Part shown: piece by piece, positions 10,378 to 17,704 of the stretch
Position numbering within the stretch: position 1 is the stretch's first letter
Layout of the letters: each line of letters begins with the position of its first letter
Source: Ruminococcus sp. FC2018
GTDB lineage: Bacteria > Bacillota > Clostridia > Oscillospirales > Ruminococcaceae
Assembly: GCF_000621805.1 (NCBI RefSeq)
Contig: NZ_JHXH01000010.1
Location: 1-64,000 of the forward strand
Length of the DNA: 64,000 nucleotides
Direction: 5' to 3'
Notes under the pieces: generated by a model
Seen by the model: only the letters and a program-made list of their open reading frames with translations
What the model was told of the DNA's origin: nothing
Databases searched by the model: none
Program-made: the position numbers and the translations under genes

Positions 10378-10893
10378 ATGAAAACGATAGTCGCTTACAG
10401 ATCCAAGTCAGGCTACACAAAAAGATATGCAAAGTGGATAGCACAGGAGTTGGGCTGCGATATAAAAGAGGACCCGGAGCTTTCCGACATCATTGGATAT
10501 GATAGGATAATTTACGGCGGCGGTATGTACGCAGGGGGATTCAACGGAGTAAAGCTTATCACCAAGAATCTTGACAAGCTGTCGGGCAAAAAGATCGCTT
10601 TGTTTGCGGTAGGCTCAAATCCCGGCAGGGAGCATGAGATGCAGCCTTTCTGGGACAGGGTGCTGACATCGGAACAGCAGAAAAAGATAGGACATTTTTA
10701 TCTGCGGGGGGGATTTGATTTCAGCAAGCTGACTGCAAAGGACAAGGTACTGATGAAAATGCTGAAGGTAAAGCTGCAAAAGACAAAGCAGCGCACCGAG
10801 GACGAGCAGGGAATGCTTGATGCATACGATACACCTGTTGATTTCTCCGATAAAGAGAATATCAAGCCGCTAATCGAGTTCATTTTAAAGTAA
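10378..10893 (+). CDS. Flavodoxin domain protein (HemG-like)
   Basis: The protein of 171 residues starts with a flavodoxin FMN loop (IVAYRSKSGYTKRYA, residues 4-18), then IIYGGGMYAGGF and LFAVGSNPG, as in the flavodoxin_5 / protoporphyrinogen oxidase HemG group. It probably binds FMN and serves as an electron carrier or quinone-linked reductase. A strong GAGGAGA site precedes ATG. It is co-transcribed with the MarR gene and ended by a terminator. Confidence 0.82.
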   Translation: MKTIVAYRSKSGYTKRYAKWIAQELGCDIKEDPELSDIIGYDRIIYGGGMYAGGFNGVKLITKNLDKLSGKKIALFAVGSNPGREHEMQPFWDRVLTSEQQKKIGHFYLRGGFDFSKLTAKDKVLMKMLKVKLQKTKQRTEDEQGMLDAYDTPVDFSDKENIKPLIEFILK

Positions 10894-10908
10894 GGGAATA
10901 TAGCTCAA

Positions 10909-10944
10909 AACAGCCGTCCGGTCAGATCGGGCGGCTGTCTTTTA
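10909..10944 (+). terminator. Terminator after flavodoxin gene
   Basis: Stem ACAGCCGTCCG / CGGGCGGCTGT followed by CTTTTAT. Confidence 0.88.
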
Positions 10945-10985
10945 TCATAAGGTCAGTTGCGGATAGCTTTTAAATAATGGACGGT

Positions 10986-12185
10986 TTATCTGAACCATGC
11001 TTTCATTGTATCAAGTATAGTAACAAGTTCGGGCTCTCTTATCACATAGGGGACCATTGCGTACATATACCGCAGGAATGTCCTGCTGAAAACGCCGTGA
11101 TCGTATGCGAATTTCTTAAATCCCTCAAGCACTTTCGGGTCGTAAACTTCGATACACACACAGCCGCCCATGATCCGAATTTGCTTTATTCTCGGATCTG
11201 TAAAGCCTTCCATTTCACGGCGGGTTATCTCCTCTATTGTGCGGATCTTTGAAAGATAATCATCACGCTCAAACAGCTCAATAGATTTGAGTGCCGCACA
11301 GCAGGCAAGGGCGTTGCCCATAAAGGTGGGTCCATGCATGAATGCGTGGGTGGGATCGTCGCTCATAAAGCCTTCCCATACTCTGCGGTTTGCAACCGTT
11401 GCGGCGTGACCGATATATCCGCCTGTCAGTGCTTTGCCAAGCACAAGGATATCAGGCAGCACCAGGTCAGCCACAAATCTGTTTCCTGTACGTCCAAAGC
11501 CTGTCGCCACCTCATCAAAGATCAGCAGTACATCATACTTATCACACAGCTGCCTTGCCCTTTCAAGGAAGCTGACATCGTACATACGCATTCCGCCTGC
11601 ACCTTGCAGCAGAGGCTCCACGATAAAGCAGGTAAGCCGTTCGCCGTATTCTGTGAAGGCGTTTTCAAGGGCGGGGATTTGTGTGGGAATATGGATAACG
11701 CCATGCTTTTTCTCGCTGTTTGCTCCGAATGCAAAATGATAGTCCTCGTCGTCGCCTACCTCCATAGCCTTGAAGGTATCTCCGTGATATGCGTGTTCAA
11801 GTGCGAGTATCATGTCACGGTCAGAGCCTCGGTTTGTGTTGAACTGCAAAGCCATTTTCAGCGCAACTTCCACAGCTACGCTTCCCGAGTCGGAGAAAAA
11901 GCAGTAATCAAGGTCTCCGGGCAGCCATTGAGCCAGCTTGTCTGACAGTTTCTGCACAGGTTCATGTGTCAGTCCCCCAAGCATAACGTGAGCAAACTTA
12001 TCAAGCTGCTGTCTGATAGCTGCGTTGATCTCAGGGTGATTGTAGCCGTGGATAACGCTCCACCATGAAGAAACCGAGTCAATAAGGTCGTGACCGTCCT
12101 GTGTATAAAGGTGTACTCCCTGTGCTTTTTCGATTTTAACGGGAGCATCAAGGGTTTTCATTTGAGCATATGGATACCAGATCAT
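10986..12185 (-). CDS. bioA: Adenosylmethionine-8-amino-7-oxononanoate aminotransferase
   Basis: A PLP enzyme that converts KAPA to DAPA in biotin synthesis with SAM as amino donor. The 399-residue protein has WYPYAQMKT at the N-terminus, SVSSWWSVIHGYNHP, FFSDSGSVAVEVALKMA, the LIFDEVATGFGRTG block with the PLP Asp, and the Schiff-base Lys in LVLGKALTGGY. ATG 12185 overlaps the bioD stop (ATGA) and AGGAGG is upstream, giving translational coupling. It is the last gene of bioYBDA. Confidence 0.95.
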   Translation of the reverse strand: MIWYPYAQMKTLDAPVKIEKAQGVHLYTQDGHDLIDSVSSWWSVIHGYNHPEINAAIRQQLDKFAHVMLGGLTHEPVQKLSDKLAQWLPGDLDYCFFSDSGSVAVEVALKMALQFNTNRGSDRDMILALEHAYHGDTFKAMEVGDDEDYHFAFGANSEKKHGVIHIPTQIPALENAFTEYGERLTCFIVEPLLQGAGGMRMYDVSFLERARQLCDKYDVLLIFDEVATGFGRTGNRFVADLVLPDILVLGKALTGGYIGHAATVANRRVWEGFMSDDPTHAFMHGPTFMGNALACCAALKSIELFERDDYLSKIRTIEEITRREMEGFTDPRIKQIRIMGGCVCIEVYDPKVLEGFKKFAYDHGVFSRTFLRYMYAMVPYVIREPELVTILDTMKAWFR

Positions 12186-12883
12186 AATTCTCCTCCTGAG
12201 GTGCATATTCTTTTAAGCTGTTCTGCCGGGATATGTATATCGGTATCGCCATCACCTATGCAGGCGATAACAGGCAGTCCGGTAAGCTGCCGGCACATAA
12301 ACTTGTTGTCCTCCTCCATTATGTCCCCTTTGTGGAAGTGGTTGAGTATCAGCCCACGGATCTTTAGTCCCTGCGCTTTCATGTAATGGCAGGTAAGCAC
12401 TGCGCTGTTGATCGTTCCAAGACCTGCGTCGGCAATAATTATCGTGGGCAGATCAAGAGCTTTTATAATATCCTCAAGCATTATTATCTTCTCGTCATAA
12501 CGTATAGGACAAACAATGCCTCCGCTGCCTTCGCAGATAACGTATTCATATTCACCGCAGAGCTTTTCATAGCACCACACCACCTTTTCAAGCTCTGTGG
12601 GATCACCCTCTATTTTGGCGGCAAGATGTGGAGATACGGCGTTCTCGTAGACATAGGGACACATGGTGTCCAGGGGCTGGGGAATGCCGGAAATATCCTT
12701 TACAAATGCCGCATCTCCCGGGATCAGGCTGCCCTTTTCATCACGCCGGTTTCCGCTGACTGCTGCTTTGAAATAGGCGGTATCACAGCCGGCTTCACGA
12801 AGCTTTTTTACAAGCAGGGCAGTGACATATGTCTTTCCGATATCTGTTGCTGTCCCTGTTACAAAGATGCCCTTATTCATCAT
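12182..12883 (-). CDS. bioD: Dethiobiotin synthetase
   Basis: It closes the ureido ring of dethiobiotin from DAPA, CO2 and ATP. The 233-residue protein has the P-loop GTATDIGKTY (about 9-18), a FKAAVSG block with the second Lys, and the CEGSGGIVCP motif. The start lies inside the end of bioB (11-base overlap), and the stop overlaps the bioA start. Alternative start Met2 is possible. Confidence 0.95.
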   Translation of the reverse strand: MMNKGIFVTGTATDIGKTYVTALLVKKLREAGCDTAYFKAAVSGNRRDEKGSLIPGDAAFVKDISGIPQPLDTMCPYVYENAVSPHLAAKIEGDPTELEKVVWCYEKLCGEYEYVICEGSGGIVCPIRYDEKIIMLEDIIKALDLPTIIIADAGLGTINSAVLTCHYMKAQGLKIRGLILNHFHKGDIMEEDNKFMCRQLTGLPVIACIGDGDTDIHIPAEQLKRICTSGGEL

Positions 12884-13847
12884 TTTCCCTCCCGGTCGAA
12901 TAGCCTATGCTGTCAAGCATTGCAATATCCTCACGGATACGGTTGCCCGAAGTGGTGAGCATATCACCTGTGATAGCTGAGTTTGCACCTGACAGAAAAG
13001 CTTTTTCACCACAGTTTGTCATAAGATCACGACCTGCTGCAAGGCGTATATCCGCCTGTGGAACGATAAAGCGGAAAATTGCCACGGTACGCAGTATGTC
13101 AGGCTCGGTGATGCGCTGTATGTTTTCCAGCGGCGTACCCTTGATGGGTATCAGGGCATTGATCGGTATTGAGCTTACGCCAAGCTCACTGAGGGTCAGC
13201 GCCATGTCTATCCTGTCCTCCCAGCTTTCGCCCATACCGATTATTCCTCCGGAACAGACCTCAAATCCGGCTGCTTTTGCCCGTCGGATACACTCCAGCT
13301 TATCCTCAAAGGTGTGGGTGGTACATATGTTTTTGAAGTTGCGTTTTGAAGTTTCGATGTTGGCATGGTATCTCGTTACTCCTGCCTCACGCAGCTTTAA
13401 AAACTGCTTTTCCTCAAGCAGTCCCAGCGAGGCACACAAGCCCACCTTGCTTTCACGGGAAAGTGTGCGGTAGGTATCAAGTGCCTTTTCAAACTCGTCG
13501 CCGCTAAGTCTGCGTCCCGCAGTAACGATAGCAAAGCGATGCACCCCCTGCTGTTCATTATGTTTACATTCAGCCAGGATCCTGGCTTTATCAAGAAAAC
13601 CGTATTCCCGGATCCCTGTGCAGTGGTGAGCTGACTGGGCGCAGAATTTGCAGTCCTCAGAGCACCGTCCGCTTCTGCCGTTTATAATGCTGCAAAGGTT
13701 TGCATGGTGTCCGCTGAAATGCTTTCTAAGACTGTCGGCACATCGGGTAAGCTCGCTAAGTTCTGTGCTCAGAAGGAAACTCAGATCATCAGACCGTGTA
13801 AGTCGTTTTCCTTCAATTATCTGACGGGTCATATTTTCAATATCCAT
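12873..13847 (-). CDS. bioB: Biotin synthase
   Basis: This radical-SAM enzyme inserts sulphur into dethiobiotin. The 324-residue protein has the C-x3-C-x2-C cluster motif at Cys62/66/69 (CSEDCKFCAQS), a second-cluster region with VGLCASLG, YHANIET and VCSGGIIGMGE. The start is ATG 13847, whose first base is the last base of the bioY stop (TAATG), with AAAGGAG upstream. The frame runs 22 codons further, but that stretch lies within bioY. Confidence 0.95.
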   Translation of the reverse strand: MDIENMTRQIIEGKRLTRSDDLSFLLSTELSELTRCADSLRKHFSGHHANLCSIINGRSGRCSEDCKFCAQSAHHCTGIREYGFLDKARILAECKHNEQQGVHRFAIVTAGRRLSGDEFEKALDTYRTLSRESKVGLCASLGLLEEKQFLKLREAGVTRYHANIETSKRNFKNICTTHTFEDKLECIRRAKAAGFEVCSGGIIGMGESWEDRIDMALTLSELGVSSIPINALIPIKGTPLENIQRITEPDILRTVAIFRFIVPQADIRLAAGRDLMTNCGEKAFLSGANSAITGDMLTTSGNRIREDIAMLDSIGYSTGRENDE

Positions 13848-14413
13848 TATACTGCTCCTTTTTTGTGAAGTACGGGCATCAAGCGTTTTGCCAGCACCGC
13901 AGACAATATACACAGCGCAATATCTCCCGGCACCGCAAGAACAAAGCAGTACAAAAACAGTGAGCCTATTCCGATCGGAGCGTGGAGATAAAATGCGCTT
14001 ATCAGATAATAGTAGATCATTCCCAAGGCATAAACCACGGCAAGCCCTGAAAAGCAGGCGACAAGCAGGCGTGCGGTGGTAGGTTTGCTGCTGTGGGCAA
14101 TAAGACCGGTTAGATACGAGCCTGCAATAAAGCCAATAAGATAGCCGAATGTGGGCTGAAATACATAGTCTATCCCTCCACCGCCTGTGAATACAGGTAA
14201 TCCTGCAAGTCCCACAAGAACATAAAGGGCTGCTGCGGCGGCACCTTTATTCCTGCCCAGTACGATCCCTGCAAGTGTTGTAAAAAGGAACTGCAGGGTA
14301 AACGGGCACACGGGAACAGGGATGCGGATGTATGCCCCTGCTGTTATCAAAGCCGTAAACAGCGCAGTCATCACCATGCTGTTTATTCTATTGGTGTTTG
14401 TGATAGTATCCAC
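13847..14413 (-). CDS. bioY: Biotin transporter substrate-binding subunit BioY
   Basis: The S-component of an ECF biotin importer: 188 residues, about six membrane helices, with the family signature VFTGGGGIDYVFQPTFGYLIG. It starts with GTG (14413) next to GGAGAGGA. It is the first gene of the biotin operon, directly behind a BirA operator, so uptake and synthesis are regulated together. No EcfA/EcfT genes are in the window; shared ECF units elsewhere are expected. Confidence 0.93.
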   Translation of the reverse strand: MDTITNTNRINSMVMTALFTALITAGAYIRIPVPVCPFTLQFLFTTLAGIVLGRNKGAAAAALYVLVGLAGLPVFTGGGGIDYVFQPTFGYLIGFIAGSYLTGLIAHSSKPTTARLLVACFSGLAVVYALGMIYYYLISAFYLHAPIGIGSLFLYCFVLAVPGDIALCILSAVLAKRLMPVLHKKGAV

Positions 14414-14427
14414 TCCTCTCCATATAG

Positions 14428-14482
14428 AGTATAATACTCAAGGGGCAATTTGTCAACCTTTTGCTGCAAATGTAGTTGACAA
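14428..14482 (-). promoter_or_regulatory. Biotin operon promoter with BirA operator
   Basis: Leftward TTGACA (14451-14456), 17 bases, TATACT (14428-14433). The operator is the inverted repeat TTGTCAACT-N15-GGTTGACAA on the minus strand (14450-14482), the known Gram-positive BirA half-site pattern and spacing. It overlaps the -35 box, so biotin-bound BirA should block polymerase. Confidence 0.93.
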
Positions 14483-14580
14483 TTTGCAGGCGGTTTCTCC
14501 CGACATTCCTATTTAGCCGACAACTATCGGTTATCGGCGTGTATTTTACTGTGGATAAAGAGTAGATAATACAATATAAA

Positions 14581-14655
14581 AAGCCCCTCTTTTGTCAGAC
14601 GGTGTGGTATAATAAATATACCATTTTTAACCTAACAAAAGGGGAGCGTTTAAAA
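14581..14655. repeat. Palindromic element and leftward terminator (copy 2)
   Basis: The same layout as 9021-9097: GCCCCTCTTTTGTCAGAC, then TGTGGTATA-ATAAA-TATACCA, then CCTAACAAAAGGGGAGC. Read leftward the hairpin is followed by GCTTTTTTAT, so it terminates the ybjQ-like transcript. Confidence 0.72.
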
Positions 14656-14679
14656 TTCCCGGATCGGTGATTTTTATTA

Positions 14680-14991
14680 TTACTTGAACTTAACAGCCGT
14701 TCCGTAAGCTATTACCTCAGCTGCGCTTGTCATAATTGCAGATGTGCCGTATCTCATGGAAACAACTGCATCTGCGCCCATCTGTGATGCATTTTCGATC
14801 ATTCTTTGGGTTGCGATATCACGTGCCTCGTTCATCATTTCAACATAAGCCTTTACCTCGCCGCCCACAAGGTTTCTGAGCCCTGCACCTATATCCTTAC
14901 CTACGTGCTTGGACTGGATTGTGGAACCTTTTGCAAGACCAAGGATCTCATATTCTCTTCCGGGGATATTTTCTGTTGTAGTTACCAGCAT
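14680..14991 (-). CDS. YbjQ/UPF0145-family protein
   Basis: A 103-residue protein of the YbjQ family, a small oligomeric beta-alpha fold with no enzyme activity established. Family hallmarks are GLAKGSTI, a long helix with EARDIATQRMIENASQMGADAVV and the end block TSAAEVIAYGTAVKF. AGGAGG precedes ATG 14991; the open frame extends 12 codons upstream. A highly structured leader (15045-15171) lies just upstream on the same strand, so post-transcriptional control is possible. Confidence 0.85.
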   Translation of the reverse strand: MLVTTTENIPGREYEILGLAKGSTIQSKHVGKDIGAGLRNLVGGEVKAYVEMMNEARDIATQRMIENASQMGADAVVSMRYGTSAIMTSAAEVIAYGTAVKFK

Positions 14992-15044
14992 TGTTTTTCC
15001 TCCTTTAATATATAACCTGTTACCCATGCCTCTTTGAGGCGGCG

Positions 15045-15171
15045 GATCACATACGTCATTCGGTGGAGGGGGTACGATCCCTCACTGACTTTCTGAGGAG
15101 CTAAAGCTGCTGCGGTCAGGTCCTCTCATGGCAGCAGGTGACCTGTACGCTTACATCTGGCTTTGCTCCGA
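15045..15171 (-). ncRNA. Unassigned structured RNA or leader upstream of ybjQ
   Basis: On the minus strand, GGAGCAAAG (15170 leftward) pairs with CTTTAGCTCC (ending near 15098) to close a three-way junction. One arm is TGTA-AGCG-TACA, the other CTGCTGC/GCAGCAG. CAGGTC in the junction can pair with GACCTG in the second loop, a possible pseudoknot. A further hairpin GTCAGTGAGGG / CCCCTCCACCGAATGAC follows before ybjQ. No known riboswitch class was recognised, and the strand is not certain. Confidence 0.35.
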
Positions 15172-15182
15172 TTTAAAAGATA

Positions 15183-15208
15183 CCCCCCTTCGGTTTGAAG
15201 AAGGGGGT
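15183..15208 (-). terminator. Hairpin after HTH/repeat protein gene
   Basis: Stem CCCCCTTC / GAAGGGGG with an 8-base loop, read leftward and followed by TATCTTTTA. The T-tract is weak. Confidence 0.6.
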
Positions 15209-15214
15209 TCGTTC

Positions 15215-16549
15215 TTACTTCAGGAATGCCTCATACTCGGAGTTATCCTTCATGATCTCGTTTATGGAGTTTTCAATATCCTGGACAGCTGCTCTGTTCT
15301 TAACGGCAGTATCAAGAAGCTTTGTCTCGTTGATCTGGTTCTCGGAAAGTCTTGAACGCAGATCTGTGAGCTTTGCATTGATCTCCGAAAGCTGAATGTT
15401 GAGCTGTGAGATCTGGCTCTCGCAGTCGTCGATAACTGCCTTAGTGGTGGAAAGTTCTGCTTCTACGCTTGCAAGCTCCTTAGCTGTGCTTTCCTTTTCC
15501 TTATTAAGAGCCTCCAGCTTTGCGTTGTTTTCATCTATCTGCTGTTTAGCAAACATTTTCATCTTTTCACTTGCGGTCATTTCTGCGTCACTCTCTTTCA
15601 ATTCAAATGAAATATTTTCATCGGCATTGTCGATCGCATCCATATCAAAGGATATATCCTCTGTGGCAATGGCATCGATAGCGTCGGTGGAAGGTGTAAC
15701 AGGCGGCTCGGCGAACACAAGATTATCCGTAGAGATAGAAGGCATTTCCTCAAGCCCGTCATCGTCTTCAAATTTTATGTTCGGCACATATTCCTGCTCA
15801 GCTTCATTGGGGTTATAAGGCACTGCATAAGGATCCAGCGGTGCGTTGGGATCGTACGGATTTGTGGGATCGTAAGGCACTGCATAGGGATCAAGCGGTG
15901 CGTTGGGATCGTACGGATTTGTGGGATCGTAAGGCACTGCATAGGGATCAAGCGGTGCATCCGGTGCATAGGGATCATATCCGCCGGTCTGCTGTGGCTG
16001 CGTCTGCTGAGCCTCGCTCTCATGCTTTTTCTTTTCCGGCATGAATGGATTAAAGACCTCTTCCTCAGCCTCATGAGCCTGCTTGGCAGAAGTATCGGCA
16101 GGAGCGGTCTTTGCAAGATCAGTCTGCTGATCCAGGACCTGTTTTACTGCCTTTACATCGGATACAGAGCAGTTAAAGAACTCAGCGATCCTCTTATCGG
16201 AATCACCTCTGCGGATCATCTTTGCGATAGATTCGGTATGCTTGTCGATAAATCCGTTTTCATCATAGTTAAGGTTCAGATTCACAGCTGAAGCAGCTGT
16301 GCTCTCGTCTTTTTTCTTTCTGCCTTTGAACGGATTTGATATTCTTCCGATAACACCTTTTTCCTGTGAGGGTTCTTCGGTGGGAGCAGGTGGCTGGTGG
16401 AAATTTTCATAGTCGGGCATATACTTTTCGAGCACGCCTCTTGCGCCTACCTTGCTCATCTGCATGATATTTGCTATGCGATCCAGATCATAGCCCTCTT
16501 TATAGAGTCTGACTACCTGTTCAGGAATTGTTTCTTGCTTTTTTGCCAT
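15215..16549 (-). CDS. HTH protein with DPNAPLDPYAVP repeats and coiled coil
   Basis: The family is not recognised. The 444-residue protein has three parts. The N-terminus (about 7-45) reads as a helix-turn-helix (VVRLYKEGYDLDRIANIMQM); a second similar motif (IAKMIRRGDSDKRIAEFFNCS) is at about 107-128. A linker rich in Pro, Gln and acidic residues carries near-identical 18-residue repeats (DPNAPLDPYAVPYDPTNP) at about 195-250. The C-terminus (about 335-440) is a long coiled coil. There is no signal peptide or membrane segment, so it is probably cytoplasmic. It has its own consensus promoter. A scaffold or nucleoid-linked role is only a guess. Confidence 0.7.
   Translation of the reverse strand: MAKKQETIPEQVVRLYKEGYDLDRIANIMQMSKVGARGVLEKYMPDYENFHQPPAPTEEPSQEKGVIGRISNPFKGRKKKDESTAASAVNLNLNYDENGFIDKHTESIAKMIRRGDSDKRIAEFFNCSVSDVKAVKQVLDQQTDLAKTAPADTSAKQAHEAEEEVFNPFMPEKKKHESEAQQTQPQQTGGYDPYAPDAPLDPYAVPYDPTNPYDPNAPLDPYAVPYDPTNPYDPNAPLDPYAVPYNPNEAEQEYVPNIKFEDDDGLEEMPSISTDNLVFAEPPVTPSTDAIDAIATEDISFDMDAIDNADENISFELKESDAEMTASEKMKMFAKQQIDENNAKLEALNKEKESTAKELASVEAELSTTKAVIDDCESQISQLNIQLSEINAKLTDLRSRLSENQINETKLLDTAVKNRAAVQDIENSINEIMKDNSEYEAFLK
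15835..15950. repeat. 54-bp tandem repeat inside the HTH/repeat gene
   Basis: At least two almost perfect 54-base units (each with GCGTTGGGATCGTACGG and GTAAGGCACTGCATAGG on the plus strand) encode the 18-residue proline/aspartate repeats. Copy number may vary between strains. Confidence 0.85.
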
Positions 16550-16597
16550 AGGAGATCCAAACCTTTCGTATATATTAGATAAAATTTACTAAAGAAT

Positions 16598-16626
16598 ATT
16601 ATACAATATTTTTATTAGTATGTCAA
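16598..16626 (-). promoter_or_regulatory. Promoter of the HTH/repeat protein gene
   Basis: Leftward TTGACA, 17 bases, TATAAT, a full consensus match about 50 bases before the ATG. Apart from this promoter I see nothing definite between 16550 and 16902. Confidence 0.9.
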
Positions 16627-16902
16627 CAAAAAAACAACAGGAAGGAAACAAACCGATAACAAATTTGGCTTTGATTTTTTGTGAGGACTGCACAAATAAC
16701 TGAAAAGGGTGTATAAAGGGCTGTAAAAAGGGAAAAACAGGGCATATCGGCATGGTGGGGGAATTATTTGATAAGCATGAGAATACAATAAAAAAGAAGG
16801 AGGGGGAGGAGCGATTTGTCACTATATAACCGCCACAGAGGCACTACGGGCTGCAGGGGAATAGACCGCTGCGGAACATGGGGGATGAAGGAGAGATATG
16901 AC

Positions 16903-17628
16903 ATGATGAGAAAGGTACAGAGCGGAGCCTGCATTTTAATGGTTGGTATATTTGCACTTATATGGATGCTTTCGGGCAAAGGGGGTACAGATGTCCCTGC
17001 GGCAGGAGCAGCCGGGGCAGACAGCAAAAGGAAGGTAGTAGTTCTGGACCCGGGACACGGGGGCATAGACGGAGGCTGCGTATCGGTGAACGGAGTGGCG
17101 GAGAAGGGGATAAACCTTGCCATTGTTCAGACGCTGCGTGACTGCTTTGACATTGCCGGGTTTGATGTGGTCTGCACCCGTGAAGACGACAGGTCTATCC
17201 ATGACAACGGCGTTGAGGGAATAGCAAAGCAGAAGCTTTCGGATATGAAGAACCGTCTGGAGATAATGGACCGCTATGACAATGCCCTTGTTCTTTCGGT
17301 GCATCAGAATCAGTTTACCGACCCCAGATACAGCGGAGCGCAGATGTTCTACCCCAAGGACAGCACCGAGGGGCAGCGGCTTGCAGAGTGCATGAAAGCC
17401 CAGTTCACAGGGCTTTTGCAGCCCAAGAATATGCGTGAGACAAAGCCGGTGGGAAACGAGATGTATCTTATACACAACACAAAGAACACGGCAGTGATGA
17501 TAGAGTGCGGATTTTTGTCAAACCCCGAGGAGGCAAAGCTGCTGGAGAGCGCAGACTACCAGAAAAAGGTTGCCTTTACTATCTTCACCGGGGCACAGGA
17601 GTATCTTATTAGTATGCCGAAAGAGTAA
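16903..17628 (+). CDS. N-acetylmuramoyl-L-alanine amidase (CwlD-like)
   Basis: An amidase_3 zinc enzyme that cleaves the amide between muramic acid and L-Ala. The 241-residue protein has a short basic start and a membrane anchor (about 8-23), then VLDPGHGGIDGG with the first zinc His, the Glu in NGVAEKGINL, SVHQNQF with the second His, and the catalytic Glu in AVMIECGFLSNP. Size and anchor match CwlD, which makes muramic-delta-lactam in spore cortex, but other amidases look alike. ATG 16903 is preferred because AAGGAG lies 9 bases upstream; the frame extends 29 codons further without such a site. Confidence 0.85.
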   Translation: MMRKVQSGACILMVGIFALIWMLSGKGGTDVPAAGAAGADSKRKVVVLDPGHGGIDGGCVSVNGVAEKGINLAIVQTLRDCFDIAGFDVVCTREDDRSIHDNGVEGIAKQKLSDMKNRLEIMDRYDNALVLSVHQNQFTDPRYSGAQMFYPKDSTEGQRLAECMKAQFTGLLQPKNMRETKPVGNEMYLIHNTKNTAVMIECGFLSNPEEAKLLESADYQKKVAFTIFTGAQEYLISMPKE

Positions 17629-17664
17629 AACCGGGAGCTTATGATCACTGTGCGACGGGGACAA

Positions 17665-17698
17665 AAAAACAGGAGCAGCAACGCTCCTGTTTATTTTT
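17665..17698. terminator. Bidirectional terminator between amidase and prfC
   Basis: Stem AAACAGGAGC / GCTCCTGTTT with a 6-base loop, with A and T tracts on the two sides, serving two convergent genes. Confidence 0.9.
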
Positions 17699-17704
17699 GC
17701 GGTA

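Noticed and set aside
15098-15150. SRP RNA gene on the plus strand
   Set aside because: GGTCAGGTCC and GCAGCA match the core, but the near-universal GGAA loop is absent and flanking helices do not fit; kept only as a note.
15835-15950. CRISPR array
   Set aside because: The repeats are direct, contiguous, in frame and code for a protein; there are no spacers or cas genes.
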